Below are positions 15,287 through 23,940 of a DNA stretch of 48,828 nt, piece by piece. The position numbers were made by a program, and so were the translations under genes. Every line of letters starts with the position of its first letter. Within the stretch, counting starts at the first letter, position 1. The DNA lies in NCBI GenBank assembly GCA_002083555.1, contig MSXN01000015.1:1-48828 (forward strand), given 5' to 3'. This DNA comes from Nitrospira sp. ST-bin5 (GTDB taxonomy: Bacteria; Nitrospirota; Nitrospiria; Nitrospirales; Nitrospiraceae). The notes beneath the pieces were generated by a model. The model saw only the letters and a program-made list of their open reading frames with translations. It was not told the DNA's origin and ran no database searches.

Positions 15287-16156
15287 TTATTCGCGAATCG
15301 CGCGGGCCCGCTTCTGGAGATAGGCGTTGCGGACGGCGGCGTACAAATCCAAGGTGGCTTCTTCAACCCCTTGGAACTTTTCGAGATTCAACGAACGGTC
15401 ATTCACGATTTCAAATACCCGGCCACCAAGCTGCACGACCGTACTCGTAGTCCGATTCTTATGGGCAATCACCGAGGGCACTCCACGCACTTCAATGATG
15501 GGCGCCACCAACCAGTTGATCGGATTGAGCGCGATGTCTCCCACATAGCCAACCAGATCGCGGAGGTTGAACGGTGGCAGCAGCGGGAGAATCACATACG
15601 GCCCTGGCTTCACTCCATAAAACCCGAGGGTCTGGCCGGTATCTTCTTCAGGTGTCTTCAGATCAAGGTGCTGGGCCACGTCAAACAACCCGCCGACCCC
15701 CGCCGTGGAGTTGACGAGAAACCGGCCAACCTCTATGCCCGCACCCTTCGCCTTCCCCTGAAAAATATTATTGAAGAAACGGGGCGGAAACCGGAGGTTA
15801 TAAAAAAAGTTGCTGATCCCGATCTGGACCGGATTCGGCATCACAAAATTGTAGCCCTGCGCCACCGGCTTCAGGACCCAGCGATCGACCTGTCGATTGA
15901 ATTCGAAGACTTTCGTATTGAGGGGCTCCCACGGATCATATTCCTCGATGGCGTCTTCGCCGGATTTCGCGAAGGGATCGAACAAATCATCAGACGGCTT
16001 CTCCGTAGCATCTGAGGCCGGCTTCGAGGCCCCCGATGCATCTGCGAGCAGCACCGGCGGCGTGGCCGGTTCGAGCAGCGCGGTCGGCGCGCCGGTCCGG
16101 CCGGCACAGCCCGGCAGCCATAGCAACGCCAGTAAAATGAGAACGCCAAATCGCAT
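15287..16156 (-). CDS. mlaA: MlaA/VacJ outer-membrane lipoprotein
   Basis: Outer-membrane component of the Mla system that keeps phospholipids out of the outer leaflet. The 289-residue protein starts at ATG 16156 with a lipoprotein signal peptide (MRFGVLILLALLWLPGC, lipobox LPGC); an upstream ATG at 16198 lacks an SD and would bury the signal. The MlaA domain is complete: DPWEPLNTKVFEFNRQVDRW, FFYNLRFPPRFFNNIFQGK, AGIEVGRFLVNSTAGVGGLFD, EEDTGQTLGFYGVKPGPYVILPLLPP and LRDLVGYVGD. The remaining mla genes (MlaBCDEF) are not in the window, so it stands apart from its transporter. The N-terminal linker rich in Ala/Ser/Pro is longer than in E. coli. Confidence 0.95.
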   Translation of the reverse strand: MRFGVLILLALLWLPGCAGRTGAPTALLEPATPPVLLADASGASKPASDATEKPSDDLFDPFAKSGEDAIEEYDPWEPLNTKVFEFNRQVDRWVLKPVAQGYNFVMPNPVQIGISNFFYNLRFPPRFFNNIFQGKAKGAGIEVGRFLVNSTAGVGGLFDVAQHLDLKTPEEDTGQTLGFYGVKPGPYVILPLLPPFNLRDLVGYVGDIALNPINWLVAPIIEVRGVPSVIAHKNRTTSTVVQLGGRVFEIVNDRSLNLEKFQGVEEATLDLYAAVRNAYLQKRARAIRE

Positions 16157-16317
16157 AGCTCTCTGATCGGTCGTTACGTCTTCTCTCTTGATCGTCATTC
16201 TGTCATGCCTCGTTTCAACTGCCCCGGACGGGGATGAGCGCGCGATGCCGGGCGCATTGTACCAAATGTGGCGACCAATCACCAAATGCATAATTCATGG
16301 ACGCGCCCACTGTTCGG

Positions 16318-17130
16318 CTAAGCTGCCATCGCGGTTCGAACAAAATCAGCAAACCGGCGAAAGTACACGCTCCCGCCGACTTGATAGGTATTGTTGTGAT
16401 CCGCGCCGGCTATCGCATACCACCATTTCGGCGGCTTGGCGGCTTCGAAGACCTGGCGGCCGAACTCGATAGGAATGATGTCGTCCCGATCGCCGTGGAT
16501 CACGAGCGTGGGAAGGGAGAGCTGCGGAAGGCGATCGATGAGATTGAATTCCGCCCCGAGCAGCCAATGCACCGGCATGCCGCCGTAGTGATGTTTCGCG
16601 ATCGCGGCAATCGACGGAAACGGCGACTCCAAAATCAATCCTGCTGCCGGCTTCTGGGAGACAAGATCGGCTGCGACGGCAGCGCCCAGCGACCGGCCGA
16701 ACACAACGATCCGCTCCGAGCGAATCTGCCGCACCCTGGTAAGATAGTCGTAGGCGCCGATCGCGTCTTGGTAGAGCCCGTCTTCGGATGGCTTGCCCTG
16801 GCTCCGGCCATATCCTCGATAGTCGAAGATGAAAATAGACAATCCCAGCCGATAGAGCTCGCGCAGGTTTTCAAGCCGGTGAATGACGCTCCCGGCGTTG
16901 CCATGACACCAGAGCAGCACGCCGGCATCCGCACGTGCTTCGACATACCAGCCGAAAAGTTTGGTGCCGTCCGCCGACTGAAACCACACATCTTCCAGTG
17001 GCAGCCCGCTCGCTCCTCTCCAGTCGCGGTCTTCCCATGGTTCAGGGTGATAGACGAAAAATTGGTCGAGAATGCTGATAGAGGCCTCAGACAACAGCGT
17101 CCAGGAAAAACTCTGTGCTGAACCTAGCAT
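16318..17130 (-). CDS. Alpha/beta hydrolase, BEM46/YqkD-like
   Basis: A 270-residue serine hydrolase. The oxyanion segment LLWCHGNAGS, the IFDYRGYGRSQGKPSE loop, nucleophile S147 in GRSLGA, acid near D216 in HGDRDDIIP, and catalytic H245 in AGADHNN form a full triad. This pattern is that of the BEM46/ABHD13 type. The N-terminus carries a weakly hydrophobic stretch (ILDQFFVYHPEP) that may be membrane associated. The substrate is not known. It is transcribed away from the pigment cluster, sharing the 118-base region 17131-17248 with the halogenase-like gene. Confidence 0.9.
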   Translation of the reverse strand: MLGSAQSFSWTLLSEASISILDQFFVYHPEPWEDRDWRGASGLPLEDVWFQSADGTKLFGWYVEARADAGVLLWCHGNAGSVIHRLENLRELYRLGLSIFIFDYRGYGRSQGKPSEDGLYQDAIGAYDYLTRVRQIRSERIVVFGRSLGAAVAADLVSQKPAAGLILESPFPSIAAIAKHHYGGMPVHWLLGAEFNLIDRLPQLSLPTLVIHGDRDDIIPIEFGRQVFEAAKPPKWWYAIAGADHNNTYQVGGSVYFRRFADFVRTAMAA

Positions 17131-17248
17131 GTCATCGAGAGACAGACAATGAATCCGGTTCCCTCGACTGATGCGATGCAGCCTAGTAACACATTGGTTT
17201 CTTGAGTATACTCCGCACCGATGTACTTCTAACTAAAGGAGTCCTCCA

Positions 17249-18610
17249 TTGGGTCACGCCACAATGGAATCTGTTCAGAGTCTCATCGCCTGCGACGTGC
17301 TGGTGGTTGGCGGCGGACCGGCCGGATCCACGATCTCCGCTCTGTTGGCCGAACAGGGCTGGAACGTGCACCTTCTCGAAAAAGATCCCCACCCGCGATT
17401 TCACATCGGGGAATCGCTCCTGCCTCAATCGCTCCCCATTTTGAAACAACTAGGGGTACTCGCGGACGTCGAACGAATCGGCCTCATTAAGTATGGTGCC
17501 GAGATGATTTCGCACCGTTATGGGCGATCTCAGATGTTCTATTTCTCCAAAGCTTTCGATGAATCCCAACCCTACGCGTTTGAAGTGAAGCGGTCCGAGT
17601 TCGATGCCATTCTGTTGAAGAAGGCGATCTCTAAAGGCGTGACGGTCCACGAAGGAGTCAAAGCCCAGCGCGTCGAATTTCGCCCCGGTCAGAATTCGCT
17701 TGTCCACACGGAAGATCGCGAAGGCCGGCCGCAAACCTGGGACGCGAAGTTTGTCGTCGATGCCAGCGGCCGCGACACCTTTCTCTCGAACCAGCTCGGC
17801 GGCAAGCGCCGAAGCCAGCAACACAGCAGCGCGGCGATCTTCGGCCACTTCGAGGGGGTCGGACGGCTCCCCGGCAAGGACGAAGGCAATATCACCGCCG
17901 GGTGGCTGAACGACGGCTGGTGCTGGCTGATTCCTTTCAAGGACGGCACCACCAGCGTCGGGGTCGTCTGCCATCCGGACTATATTAAGTCGAGAACGGT
18001 CCCCCTCGATCAATTTCTCCTGGATACACTGCGACAGTCCCCTCCGATTGCACAACGCATGGAAGGGGCCAAGCCCCTGACTCAAACCTATGCCGCCGCG
18101 AATTTTTCCTATCGGCGGGACACCATGTTGGGCGACGGCTATCTGATGGTCGGGGACGCCTTCGCCTTCATCGACCCAGTCTTCTCCAGCGGGGTCCACC
18201 TGGCCCTCAATAGCGGCACGCGAGGGGCCAAAGTCGTCGACGCCTATCTCCGCAAGTCTCCGGAATATGCTACACACCTTCACGAATTCGAGCGCATGGT
18301 CCGCCGCGGCATCAAAACCTTTTCCTGGTTCATCCATCGATTCAATCAGCCGGCCTTTCAGCAGCTCTTCGTCTCCACCAGCCGGCCTCCGAAGATCGAA
18401 CGGGCGGTGCTGTCTTTGTTAGCCGGGGATGTCTTCGCTCAATCGCAAGCACGCTTCCCTCTTTTCTGTTTTAAAGTTGTGTACTACATCGTTTTCGTAT
18501 TGAATTGGAAAGAAAATTGGGCCGTGGCCCGCCGCCGCAAACAGGGCACGAGAACGACCGTGACCGAAGTCAAAGATTACGCGGTAAACCAAGCCAACGC
18601 ACCAAGTTAG
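17249..18610 (+). CDS. Flavin-dependent halogenase-like oxidoreductase (aryl-polyene cluster)
   Basis: A 453-residue FAD protein of the halogenase/geranylgeranyl reductase-like family. The Rossmann motif VVGGGPAGST is near residue 20. GESLLPQSLPILKQLGV is the conserved loop of flavin-dependent halogenases, and WCWLIP at 224-229 matches their WxWxIP signature. GDAFAFIDPVFSSGVHLAL is the second FAD motif. Xanthomonadins can be brominated and their clusters carry such enzymes, so a halogenase acting on the aryl head is plausible; a dehydrogenase role is the alternative. TTG 17249 is chosen as start because GGAG lies six bases ahead; ATG 17264 has none. It is followed 16 bases later by the chorismatase gene. 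Confidence 0.85.
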   Translation: MGHATMESVQSLIACDVLVVGGGPAGSTISALLAEQGWNVHLLEKDPHPRFHIGESLLPQSLPILKQLGVLADVERIGLIKYGAEMISHRYGRSQMFYFSKAFDESQPYAFEVKRSEFDAILLKKAISKGVTVHEGVKAQRVEFRPGQNSLVHTEDREGRPQTWDAKFVVDASGRDTFLSNQLGGKRRSQQHSSAAIFGHFEGVGRLPGKDEGNITAGWLNDGWCWLIPFKDGTTSVGVVCHPDYIKSRTVPLDQFLLDTLRQSPPIAQRMEGAKPLTQTYAAANFSYRRDTMLGDGYLMVGDAFAFIDPVFSSGVHLALNSGTRGAKVVDAYLRKSPEYATHLHEFERMVRRGIKTFSWFIHRFNQPAFQQLFVSTSRPPKIERAVLSLLAGDVFAQSQARFPLFCFKVVYYIVFVLNWKENWAVARRRKQGTRTTVTEVKDYAVNQANAPS

Positions 18611-18626
18611 CCATCAGGGAATAGAT

Positions 18627-19673
18627 ATGGGACAGCGCGCCATACCGCGACCCCTGAGATCGCATCAGCCGTTGCTCGAAGCCGTGCCTCATCTGCGGAT
18701 GGACTACGTCGAGTCCGCCAATCTGGCTCGCATGCTCGCCACATCCGCCACCCTTCCCATGGCTATTGTGTCTTTTGGCGCGCCGGTTTCATCCGCGGTT
18801 TCCTGCCCGGTCATCACGCTGGACCTTCCGCAATTGGACGGCCGCCCGCTTCTGGAAGTGTGGACGAGCGACCAACCGGTTGCCGTTCATCGGATGAACG
18901 AGTTCTCCGCCGCTACGAGCGGCGAGATCCTGGCGGGCACGCTTCAACTAGAAGAAGAACCCGGCGCGGGACTGCAGCTAACCACAGAGCGGGTGTACCG
19001 GCGCCTGCTCCGTCACGTCCAGGAATTGGGATTCCCTTACCTCTGGCGGATCTGGAATTTCTTTCCCGGCATCAACGAAGACGAGCACGGACTCGAACGC
19101 TATCGCCAGTTTTGCGTCGGACGCTTTCAGGCGCTCGCCGGGACGCTTCAAGGCTTCCCCGGGTCACTTCCGGCCGGAACAGCCGTCGGAACGCGGTCAG
19201 GTCCTCTCCAGCTCTATGTGCTTGCAGGCACTCATCCGGCCACCCATCTGGGCAATCCCCGCCAAGTCCATGCCTATGAATATCCGGAACATTACGGTCC
19301 CTGCAGCCCGTCGTTTGCGCGCGCCACGCTCATCGAGTCAGATCTCCATACGCAGCTGTTCATCTCCGGCACGGCCAGCGTAGTGGGGCATGAGAGCCGC
19401 CACATCGGCCTCCCTGAAACCCAGACGCGTGAAACCGTCGACAACCTGCGCGCCCTGGTTGCCCATGCCGAGGAACTATCGGGAACAACGCGCCACCATC
19501 AGTCATCACACGGTCGGTATAAGGTCTACGTCCGTCAGCCCGATCATCTGGAAGCCATTCAACAAGCCCTCAGCATTCCGCTGTTCGCGTCGAGCCAGAT
19601 CGTGTATCTCCAGGGGGATCTCTGCCGCAGGGAACTGCTGGTTGAGATCGAAGGGGTCGTCACCACAGACTGA
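18627..19673 (+). CDS. Chorismatase, FkbO/Hyg5/XanB2 family
   Basis: Converts chorismate and supplies the aromatic starter. XanB2 makes 3- and 4-hydroxybenzoate for xanthomonadin and ubiquinone; Hyg5 makes 3-hydroxybenzoate; FkbO makes dihydroxycyclohexadiene carboxylate. The 348 residues carry the family's hallmark blocks: YLWRIWNFFPGINEDEHGLE, RYRQFCVGR, QVHAYEYPEHYGPCSPSFAR and FISGTASVVGHESRHIG. Which product branch it belongs to was not decided from the sequence; the AMP-ligase/ACP genes of the cluster favour hydroxybenzoate. There is no ammonia lyase in the window, so the starter would come from chorismate rather than tyrosine. Co-directional with the halogenase-like gene. Confidence 0.9.
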   Translation: MGQRAIPRPLRSHQPLLEAVPHLRMDYVESANLARMLATSATLPMAIVSFGAPVSSAVSCPVITLDLPQLDGRPLLEVWTSDQPVAVHRMNEFSAATSGEILAGTLQLEEEPGAGLQLTTERVYRRLLRHVQELGFPYLWRIWNFFPGINEDEHGLERYRQFCVGRFQALAGTLQGFPGSLPAGTAVGTRSGPLQLYVLAGTHPATHLGNPRQVHAYEYPEHYGPCSPSFARATLIESDLHTQLFISGTASVVGHESRHIGLPETQTRETVDNLRALVAHAEELSGTTRHHQSSHGRYKVYVRQPDHLEAIQQALSIPLFASSQIVYLQGDLCRRELLVEIEGVVTTD

Positions 19674-19746
19674 GCCGCGCCATGCCTTCATCTCAATCCA
19701 CACAGCCTGACATCCGTGCACTCACCACACCCCGGACGGGTCTGTA

Positions 19747-20697
19747 ATGGGCTGGACGGAACCATCCCAGCGAGCCGCCCTGCCGATCAACGGACAGGAG
19801 GCCGGACGGACCGCAAAGCCGGGTAAGCAGTTTTACTTCACCATCGATTGCGACTGGGTCCCTGGTTCGCATGTCGGGTTGGCGGCACTCCTGGACTGTT
19901 GCGATCGCTTCCGCATCAAAGCGACGATCTTCTTTGCCGGCCGATTTGCCGAAACCTATCCAGACCTCGTCCGAGAGTGCCTCCAACGAGGGCACCAGCT
20001 CGGCACCCACGGCTGGGCGCACGGGGGACTGGAAGAGGATGAGGACTTCCGTATCGCGTCCTACGAGCAACAGCGGCAATGGATCCGGCGGGCAACAGAT
20101 GCCGTGGAGAAAGCCTCCGGCGTCAGGCCGGTCGTGTTCCGGGCGCCGAATCTGTGGATCGGCGAAACCACGCTGCGGGTCCTCGAAGAAGAAGGCTATC
20201 ACTACGACTCGTCCGTTCCCGCCAGGCGATTCGACATGGGACTCGGCCGTGTCCACTATCTCAAATATTTCAGCGCGCCCAGGGACCCTTACCGCCCGTC
20301 ACCCAGCAATCTGAATCATCCCGGCGACAGCAGCATCGTGGAAATGCCGCCATCGGCTTGTCTGTTTCCGATCAATCTGGCCACCCTGCGAACGGTCGGC
20401 CTCAGCAAGTTCCAGCGCATGATCCGATGGATCGGAGCACGCTCGCGCCACCTCGTCTTTTACTGCCACCCGAGCGAATTCGTGCTGGCCGCCGAACAAG
20501 CTTTTCCCCGCTCCATGTCCAAATGGAATCAGAACCGGATGCGGCCGGAAAACTTGACCCTGGTGAAACAGTTATTCGATCATATCCTTGAGATCGGATA
20601 TACGCCGGCCCGCATAACCGACACCGCAACACGACACCTCGATGTGAGGACCAGTGGGGTAGTAAGAGCAGGCAGATTTCAACCAGAACGGTTCTAA
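19747..20697 (+). CDS. Polysaccharide deacetylase (NodB domain)
   Basis: A 316-residue carbohydrate esterase family 4 protein. The N-terminal motif FTIDCDW gives the catalytic/metal aspartates (D34, D36) and THGWAHGG the metal histidines H88 and H92. VFRAPNLWIGETTLRVLEEEGYHYDSS and FYCHPSEFV are further NodB motifs. No signal peptide is seen, so it would act in the cytoplasm, as do the DUF3473-type deacetylases of polysaccharide loci. Its place beside the chorismatase suggests work on a sugar attached to the pigment or to a lipid carrier together with the GT2 enzyme, but this is inference. The ATG lacks a clear SD. Confidence 0.88.
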   Translation: MGWTEPSQRAALPINGQEAGRTAKPGKQFYFTIDCDWVPGSHVGLAALLDCCDRFRIKATIFFAGRFAETYPDLVRECLQRGHQLGTHGWAHGGLEEDEDFRIASYEQQRQWIRRATDAVEKASGVRPVVFRAPNLWIGETTLRVLEEEGYHYDSSVPARRFDMGLGRVHYLKYFSAPRDPYRPSPSNLNHPGDSSIVEMPPSACLFPINLATLRTVGLSKFQRMIRWIGARSRHLVFYCHPSEFVLAAEQAFPRSMSKWNQNRMRPENLTLVKQLFDHILEIGYTPARITDTATRHLDVRTSGVVRAGRFQPERF

Positions 20698-20715
20698 TCG
20701 ATAGGAGGGGGAGCG

Positions 20716-21126
20716 ATGAAGAGAATGCTATCCGGAGTTGTTGTGGCGTGCTTAGCCTTGGTCGTTGCAGCAGGTTGCCGGGGCGGCGGTCAGATCTATG
20801 AAGTCAAAGAAGCTGCCGTGCAAACAGCCACAGGGAAAGACGCATCGCAAGATCAGGTCCAGAAAGCGATCATCGAAGCCGGCGTGAAGCTTGGCTGGGT
20901 TATGGCTGTGGCCAAACCGGGAGAGATCGTCGGAACGCTCAACGTGAGAAGCCATACGGCGATCGTCACGATTCCCTTCTCATCGAAGAACTACAGCATT
21001 CTGTATAAAGACAGCACCAATCTGAAATACAACGCCGACAAACACACCATCCACGAAAACTACACGGGCTGGATTCAACGGTTGGATAATGAAATCCGTG
21101 CGCGCCTGACCGCAGTTGGCATGTAA
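20716..21126 (+). CDS. Putative lipoprotein, aryl-polyene cluster
   Basis: A 136-residue lipoprotein with signal peptide and lipobox (LVVAAGC, cysteine at residue 21). The mature part has a Gln/Lys-rich helix (DASQDQVQKAIIEAGVKLGW) and a beta sheet (TLNVRSHTAIVTIPF, YSILYKDSTNLKYN) with a final WIQRLDNEIRARL helix. This resembles small lipoproteins of unknown function; it is not an obvious DUF3261 (ApeN) homologue. GGAGGGGGAG directly ahead of the ATG is a strong ribosome binding site. It is the last gene of the plus-strand part of the cluster, ahead of a hairpin. Confidence 0.75.
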   Translation: MKRMLSGVVVACLALVVAAGCRGGGQIYEVKEAAVQTATGKDASQDQVQKAIIEAGVKLGWVMAVAKPGEIVGTLNVRSHTAIVTIPFSSKNYSILYKDSTNLKYNADKHTIHENYTGWIQRLDNEIRARLTAVGM

Positions 21127-21135
21127 GTGTTTTCT

Positions 21136-21164
21136 GTCCTCTGCCGCTGACCGCGGCAGAGGAC
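21136..21164. terminator. 12-bp perfect hairpin between the two converging cluster arms
   Basis: GTCCTCTGCCGC (21136-21147), loop of five, GCGGCAGAGGAC (21153-21164). It lies between the lipoprotein stop (+) and the GT2 stop (-), where transcripts converge. Neither side has a long T-tract. Confidence 0.6.
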
Positions 21165-21180
21165 AACTCTATCGAAATCC

Positions 21181-21990
21181 TCACCTACTTTCCGTCTTCT
21201 GTTCTCGATGCGTCCGCAAGACTCGATGCGGATCCGAACGCGACTCAATCTTCCACAACACACGCCACAGCCCACACAGATTGAACCCTCGTGACAACAA
21301 TCGCCAGGCCACCATCCGAGTAATACCGGCGATGTCAGCCAGCGGACTGAAGTGGCTTGGGCGAGGTCCCGATCGAGACAAGACCGTCACTGGCACCGAC
21401 CGGCAAGAGAATCCTTTTTGAACAGCCTCGATCAATACCTCACTTTCAAACACGAAACTCCGCGCACGATCATGCCGAACTGAAACATCTTGAAGTATTA
21501 CCGCGGGATAGAGCCGAAACCCTGACTGACTATCCTCGACTGAGAATCCAGCCGCCCATCCGATCCAGAAATCAGCCACTCGATTGGCAAAATACCGCCA
21601 AAACCAAGTTCTTCGCTGATCCCGCCGCCTGGCACCGAGCAAGAACAGGCTCGAGTCCTGAGCCGCCGCAGCTAGAAATAATGGAATCTCTTCCGGGGTA
21701 TGCTGGCCATCCGCATCCAGCGTAATGACCCCCGAAGCCCCGCGCGCCAACGCATGTTGAAATCCGCGCCAGAGACTGCCCGCCTTCCCGAGATTCTCTT
21801 CGTTTTGCAACACAGTGATGTCCAGGCCGGCAAGCACCTCGGCGGTGCCGTCCGTCGATCCATCATCCACCACGATGACATGGGGGCACTGTTGCCTGGC
21901 ACGCATGGCCACGTCACGAACCGTGTGGGCTTCGTTGTAGGCCGGAATCACGACCCAATAAGAGCCGGCGAGTTCGGACACGTCCGTCAC
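21181..21990 (-). CDS. Family 2 glycosyltransferase (aryl-polyene cluster)
   Basis: A 269-residue GT-A fold enzyme. VVIPAYNEAHTVRDVA begins the domain, IVVDDGSTDGTAEVL is the nucleotide-sugar binding loop, ITLDADGQHTPEEI is the DXD motif, and SGFRLYPAVIL with a later FVFESEVLIEAVQKGF is typical of DPM1-like/GT2 members. No TM helices are clear. GTG 21990 is the start because it overlaps the FabG stop as GTGA; longer frames would overrun that gene. Last gene of the minus-strand operon. It might glycosylate the polyene or its lipid anchor; the acceptor is unknown. Confidence 0.88.
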   Translation of the reverse strand: MTDVSELAGSYWVVIPAYNEAHTVRDVAMRARQQCPHVIVVDDGSTDGTAEVLAGLDITVLQNEENLGKAGSLWRGFQHALARGASGVITLDADGQHTPEEIPLFLAAAAQDSSLFLLGARRRDQRRTWFWRYFANRVADFWIGWAAGFSVEDSQSGFRLYPAVILQDVSVRHDRARSFVFESEVLIEAVQKGFSCRSVPVTVLSRSGPRPSHFSPLADIAGITRMVAWRLLSRGFNLCGLWRVLWKIESRSDPHRVLRTHREQKTESR

Positions 21991-22712
21991 GCCATGCCTC
22001 CGTTGATGCCGATGACCTGACCGGTGATGTACCCCGCTTGTTCGGACACCAGGAAGGAGACGAGCGCCGCGACTTCTTCCGGCGTACCCACTCGCTTCAT
22101 CGGCACCATCGCATCGACCTGCTCCGGCTTGAATGACTGTCTCGTCGCCGACGACTCGATCAAACCTGGCGCGACCACATTCACAGTGATCCCTCTGGAC
22201 GCCAGCTCGATCGCCAGCGACTTGCTGGCTCCGTGCAGGCCGGCCTTCGCCGCCGCGTAATTCGTCTGGCCGCGATTCCCGGTCACTCCGGCCAGCGACG
22301 AAATCGACACGATCCTTCCCCAGCGGGTGCCGATCATCGGCAGCAACAACGGCTGGGTGACGTGGAAGAATCCGTTCAGTGATAGATCGACCACCTTCAT
22401 CCACTGCGCTGCCGTCATCCCGGCCATCGGGGCGTCGTCATGAATGCCCGCGTTATTGACCACCACCTGGATCGGCCCGTCGACGAGCAGGGCCTGAAGC
22501 GCCTGTCCCGTGGCAGTGCCATCGACGATGTCGAAGGTCGCCACCGTCGCCGACCCTCCCCCGGCCGTGATCTTCTCTGCCACCTGCTTTGCCGATGCGC
22601 TGTGCCGATGGGCATGCACGATGACTGCATAGCCGTCCGCGGCGAGCCGCTCGCAGAGCGCGGCGCCGATCTCACCGCTGCCCCCCGTGACCAATGCGCG
22701 CTTCTTTGCCAT
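21987..22712 (-). CDS. 3-oxoacyl-ACP reductase, FabG/ApeQ-like
   Basis: Reduces the beta-keto group in each elongation cycle of the polyene, using NADPH. Short-chain dehydrogenase of 241 residues with TGGSGEIG cofactor loop (10-17), NNAG, SISSLAGVTG (Ser) and the YAAAKAG (YxxxK) catalytic motif, then PGLIES and the C-terminal VSEQAGYITGQVIGINGGM. ATG 22712 overlaps the dehydratase stop by one base (TGATG); a GTG one codon upstream is an alternative. In E. coli aryl-polyene biosynthesis ApeQ does this step. Confidence 0.93.
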   Translation of the reverse strand: MAKKRALVTGGSGEIGAALCERLAADGYAVIVHAHRHSASAKQVAEKITAGGGSATVATFDIVDGTATGQALQALLVDGPIQVVVNNAGIHDDAPMAGMTAAQWMKVVDLSLNGFFHVTQPLLLPMIGTRWGRIVSISSLAGVTGNRGQTNYAAAKAGLHGASKSLAIELASRGITVNVVAPGLIESSATRQSFKPEQVDAMVPMKRVGTPEEVAALVSFLVSEQAGYITGQVIGINGGMA

Positions 22713-23143
22713 CACGACACCGCCTTGATAAAAATCGACGCACGCCCTTCAATGATCGTCCGGTTGTCGAGCAACAGCGTGAAACGATACATATAACTCT
22801 GATCCCCCTCCGCCAGGCGCGTGGCCTCCACGATAAGGTCGGAGACCGTGTCATCGAGCCGATCGATGGCAAAAGTGACATCTCGCACACTGCCCACGTA
22901 GCCGATCCGTCCTACCGTCTGCCGATCGCGATCAAGCAGTCCCACATGCACACCCATCGCCTGGGCGGCATACTCCAAACCAACCGACACCGACAGACGG
23001 CCACGGTAGCGGAGCGGATGGTTCGAGTCTCGGTGCGTGGCGGTCCGGCAACGGATCGTCGTCTCATCCCAGGCCTCCACCGTATCGAGCAGGCACATGG
23101 ACCCGCCATGCGGGAGCAGCCGGCCGATCTCGTCTTTCGTCAG
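22712..23143 (-). CDS. ApeP-type 3-hydroxyacyl-ACP dehydratase, probable CTG start
   Basis: Hot-dog fold dehydratase that with the ApeI-type protein removes water to make the conjugated double bonds. The conserved N-terminal block LLPHGGSMCLLDTVEAWDE spans the first ATG (23098), so translation must begin earlier. The only in-frame site after the upstream TAA is a CTG at 23141-23143 (or one three codons before), which overlaps the ketosynthase stop as CTGA, in the same way as ATGA and GTGA at the other junctions. From that CTG the protein is 143 residues. Start from ATG 23098 would give 128 residues and lose the conserved histidine loop. Confidence 0.85.
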   Translation of the reverse strand: MTKDEIGRLLPHGGSMCLLDTVEAWDETTIRCRTATHRDSNHPLRYRGRLSVSVGLEYAAQAMGVHVGLLDRDRQTVGRIGYVGSVRDVTFAIDRLDDTVSDLIVEATRLAEGDQSYMYRFTLLLDNRTIIEGRASIFIKAVS

Positions 23144-23940
23144 TGGCGGCAGGACTTAACCTCTACGATCAGCCGTTGATCGTCCAACAGGTTCAGATTA
23201 ATCATGGCGCGGCGCTCCATGGCGAGCGCCTGCAATACCGGCAATAACCGGGCAGCCGGATTATCGAGTCTGAGTCGTTCGAATTCCTGGCTGAACGCGT
23301 GGCTCACGTCACGACCGGCAGCGGCGGTCAGTGTCACCTCGGCAGTCGCGAAGACCTGCTCCACCAATGGCGTGAACACCAGCGCGGTGGCAAAGGCTGA
23401 AGCGATCGGCCGGGCGCCGTTGAGCGGCTCCGGAGCCGGCAGATCGTAGGCGACAAAGAGCACGGGACGCTCTTCGACGCAGGCATAGGTGACGGCCTCC
23501 AAGAGCCCGGCTGCGCAGGAATCGTCATAACAGGACAGCGCCGTCGAGGACTGCTGGCAACTCGTTGCAATGCCCCAATAACCCGCCGCAGTATTGTGCA
23601 CGGACTGATGGAACAGTGTCGGCGAAACGACCCGTTCACTGGTCGCCAGCGCCCGGCACAGCTTATCCAGCACCTCCATCTCACCGCCGGAAGACGCAAA
23701 GACCGTCGCAACCTCCTGAGGGTCGAGTACAGATTGAGCCATGGCTTCTTGCGCCACCTGCACGGCCCACCGGACACAGTCACTGCTCCGTCGTCGCTCG
23801 TTCGCAGGCAGCAGCGAGGCATCCGGATCCGGCAACGTGCGCGGATCAAATGGTCGCTTACCGGCCAGCACCTCCCGCCCAGCCGCCCAGCCTTCGAGGC
23901 CTGGGGCAAGCAGTCCTACACCGAGGATTCCGACCTGCAT
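23140..23940 (-). CDS. Ketosynthase-like chain-length partner (ApeC-like)
   Basis: A 266-residue protein with an N-terminal beta-ketoacyl synthase domain, GILGVGLLAPGLEGWAAG, CVRWAVQVAQEAM, VFASSGGEMEVLDKLC and FHQSVHNTAAGYWGIAT, but truncated compared with full FabF enzymes (about 400 residues). In E. coli ApeC forms a heterodimer with ApeO and sets chain length. The position of the active-site Cys of full KSs reads STALSCYDDSCAAGL here, so catalysis probably depends on the partner. ATG overlaps the full KS stop by one base (TGATG). Its own stop is coupled to the dehydratase start. Confidence 0.87.
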   Translation of the reverse strand: MQVGILGVGLLAPGLEGWAAGREVLAGKRPFDPRTLPDPDASLLPANERRRSSDCVRWAVQVAQEAMAQSVLDPQEVATVFASSGGEMEVLDKLCRALATSERVVSPTLFHQSVHNTAAGYWGIATSCQQSSTALSCYDDSCAAGLLEAVTYACVEERPVLFVAYDLPAPEPLNGARPIASAFATALVFTPLVEQVFATAEVTLTAAAGRDVSHAFSQEFERLRLDNPAARLLPVLQALAMERRAMINLNLLDDQRLIVEVKSCRH

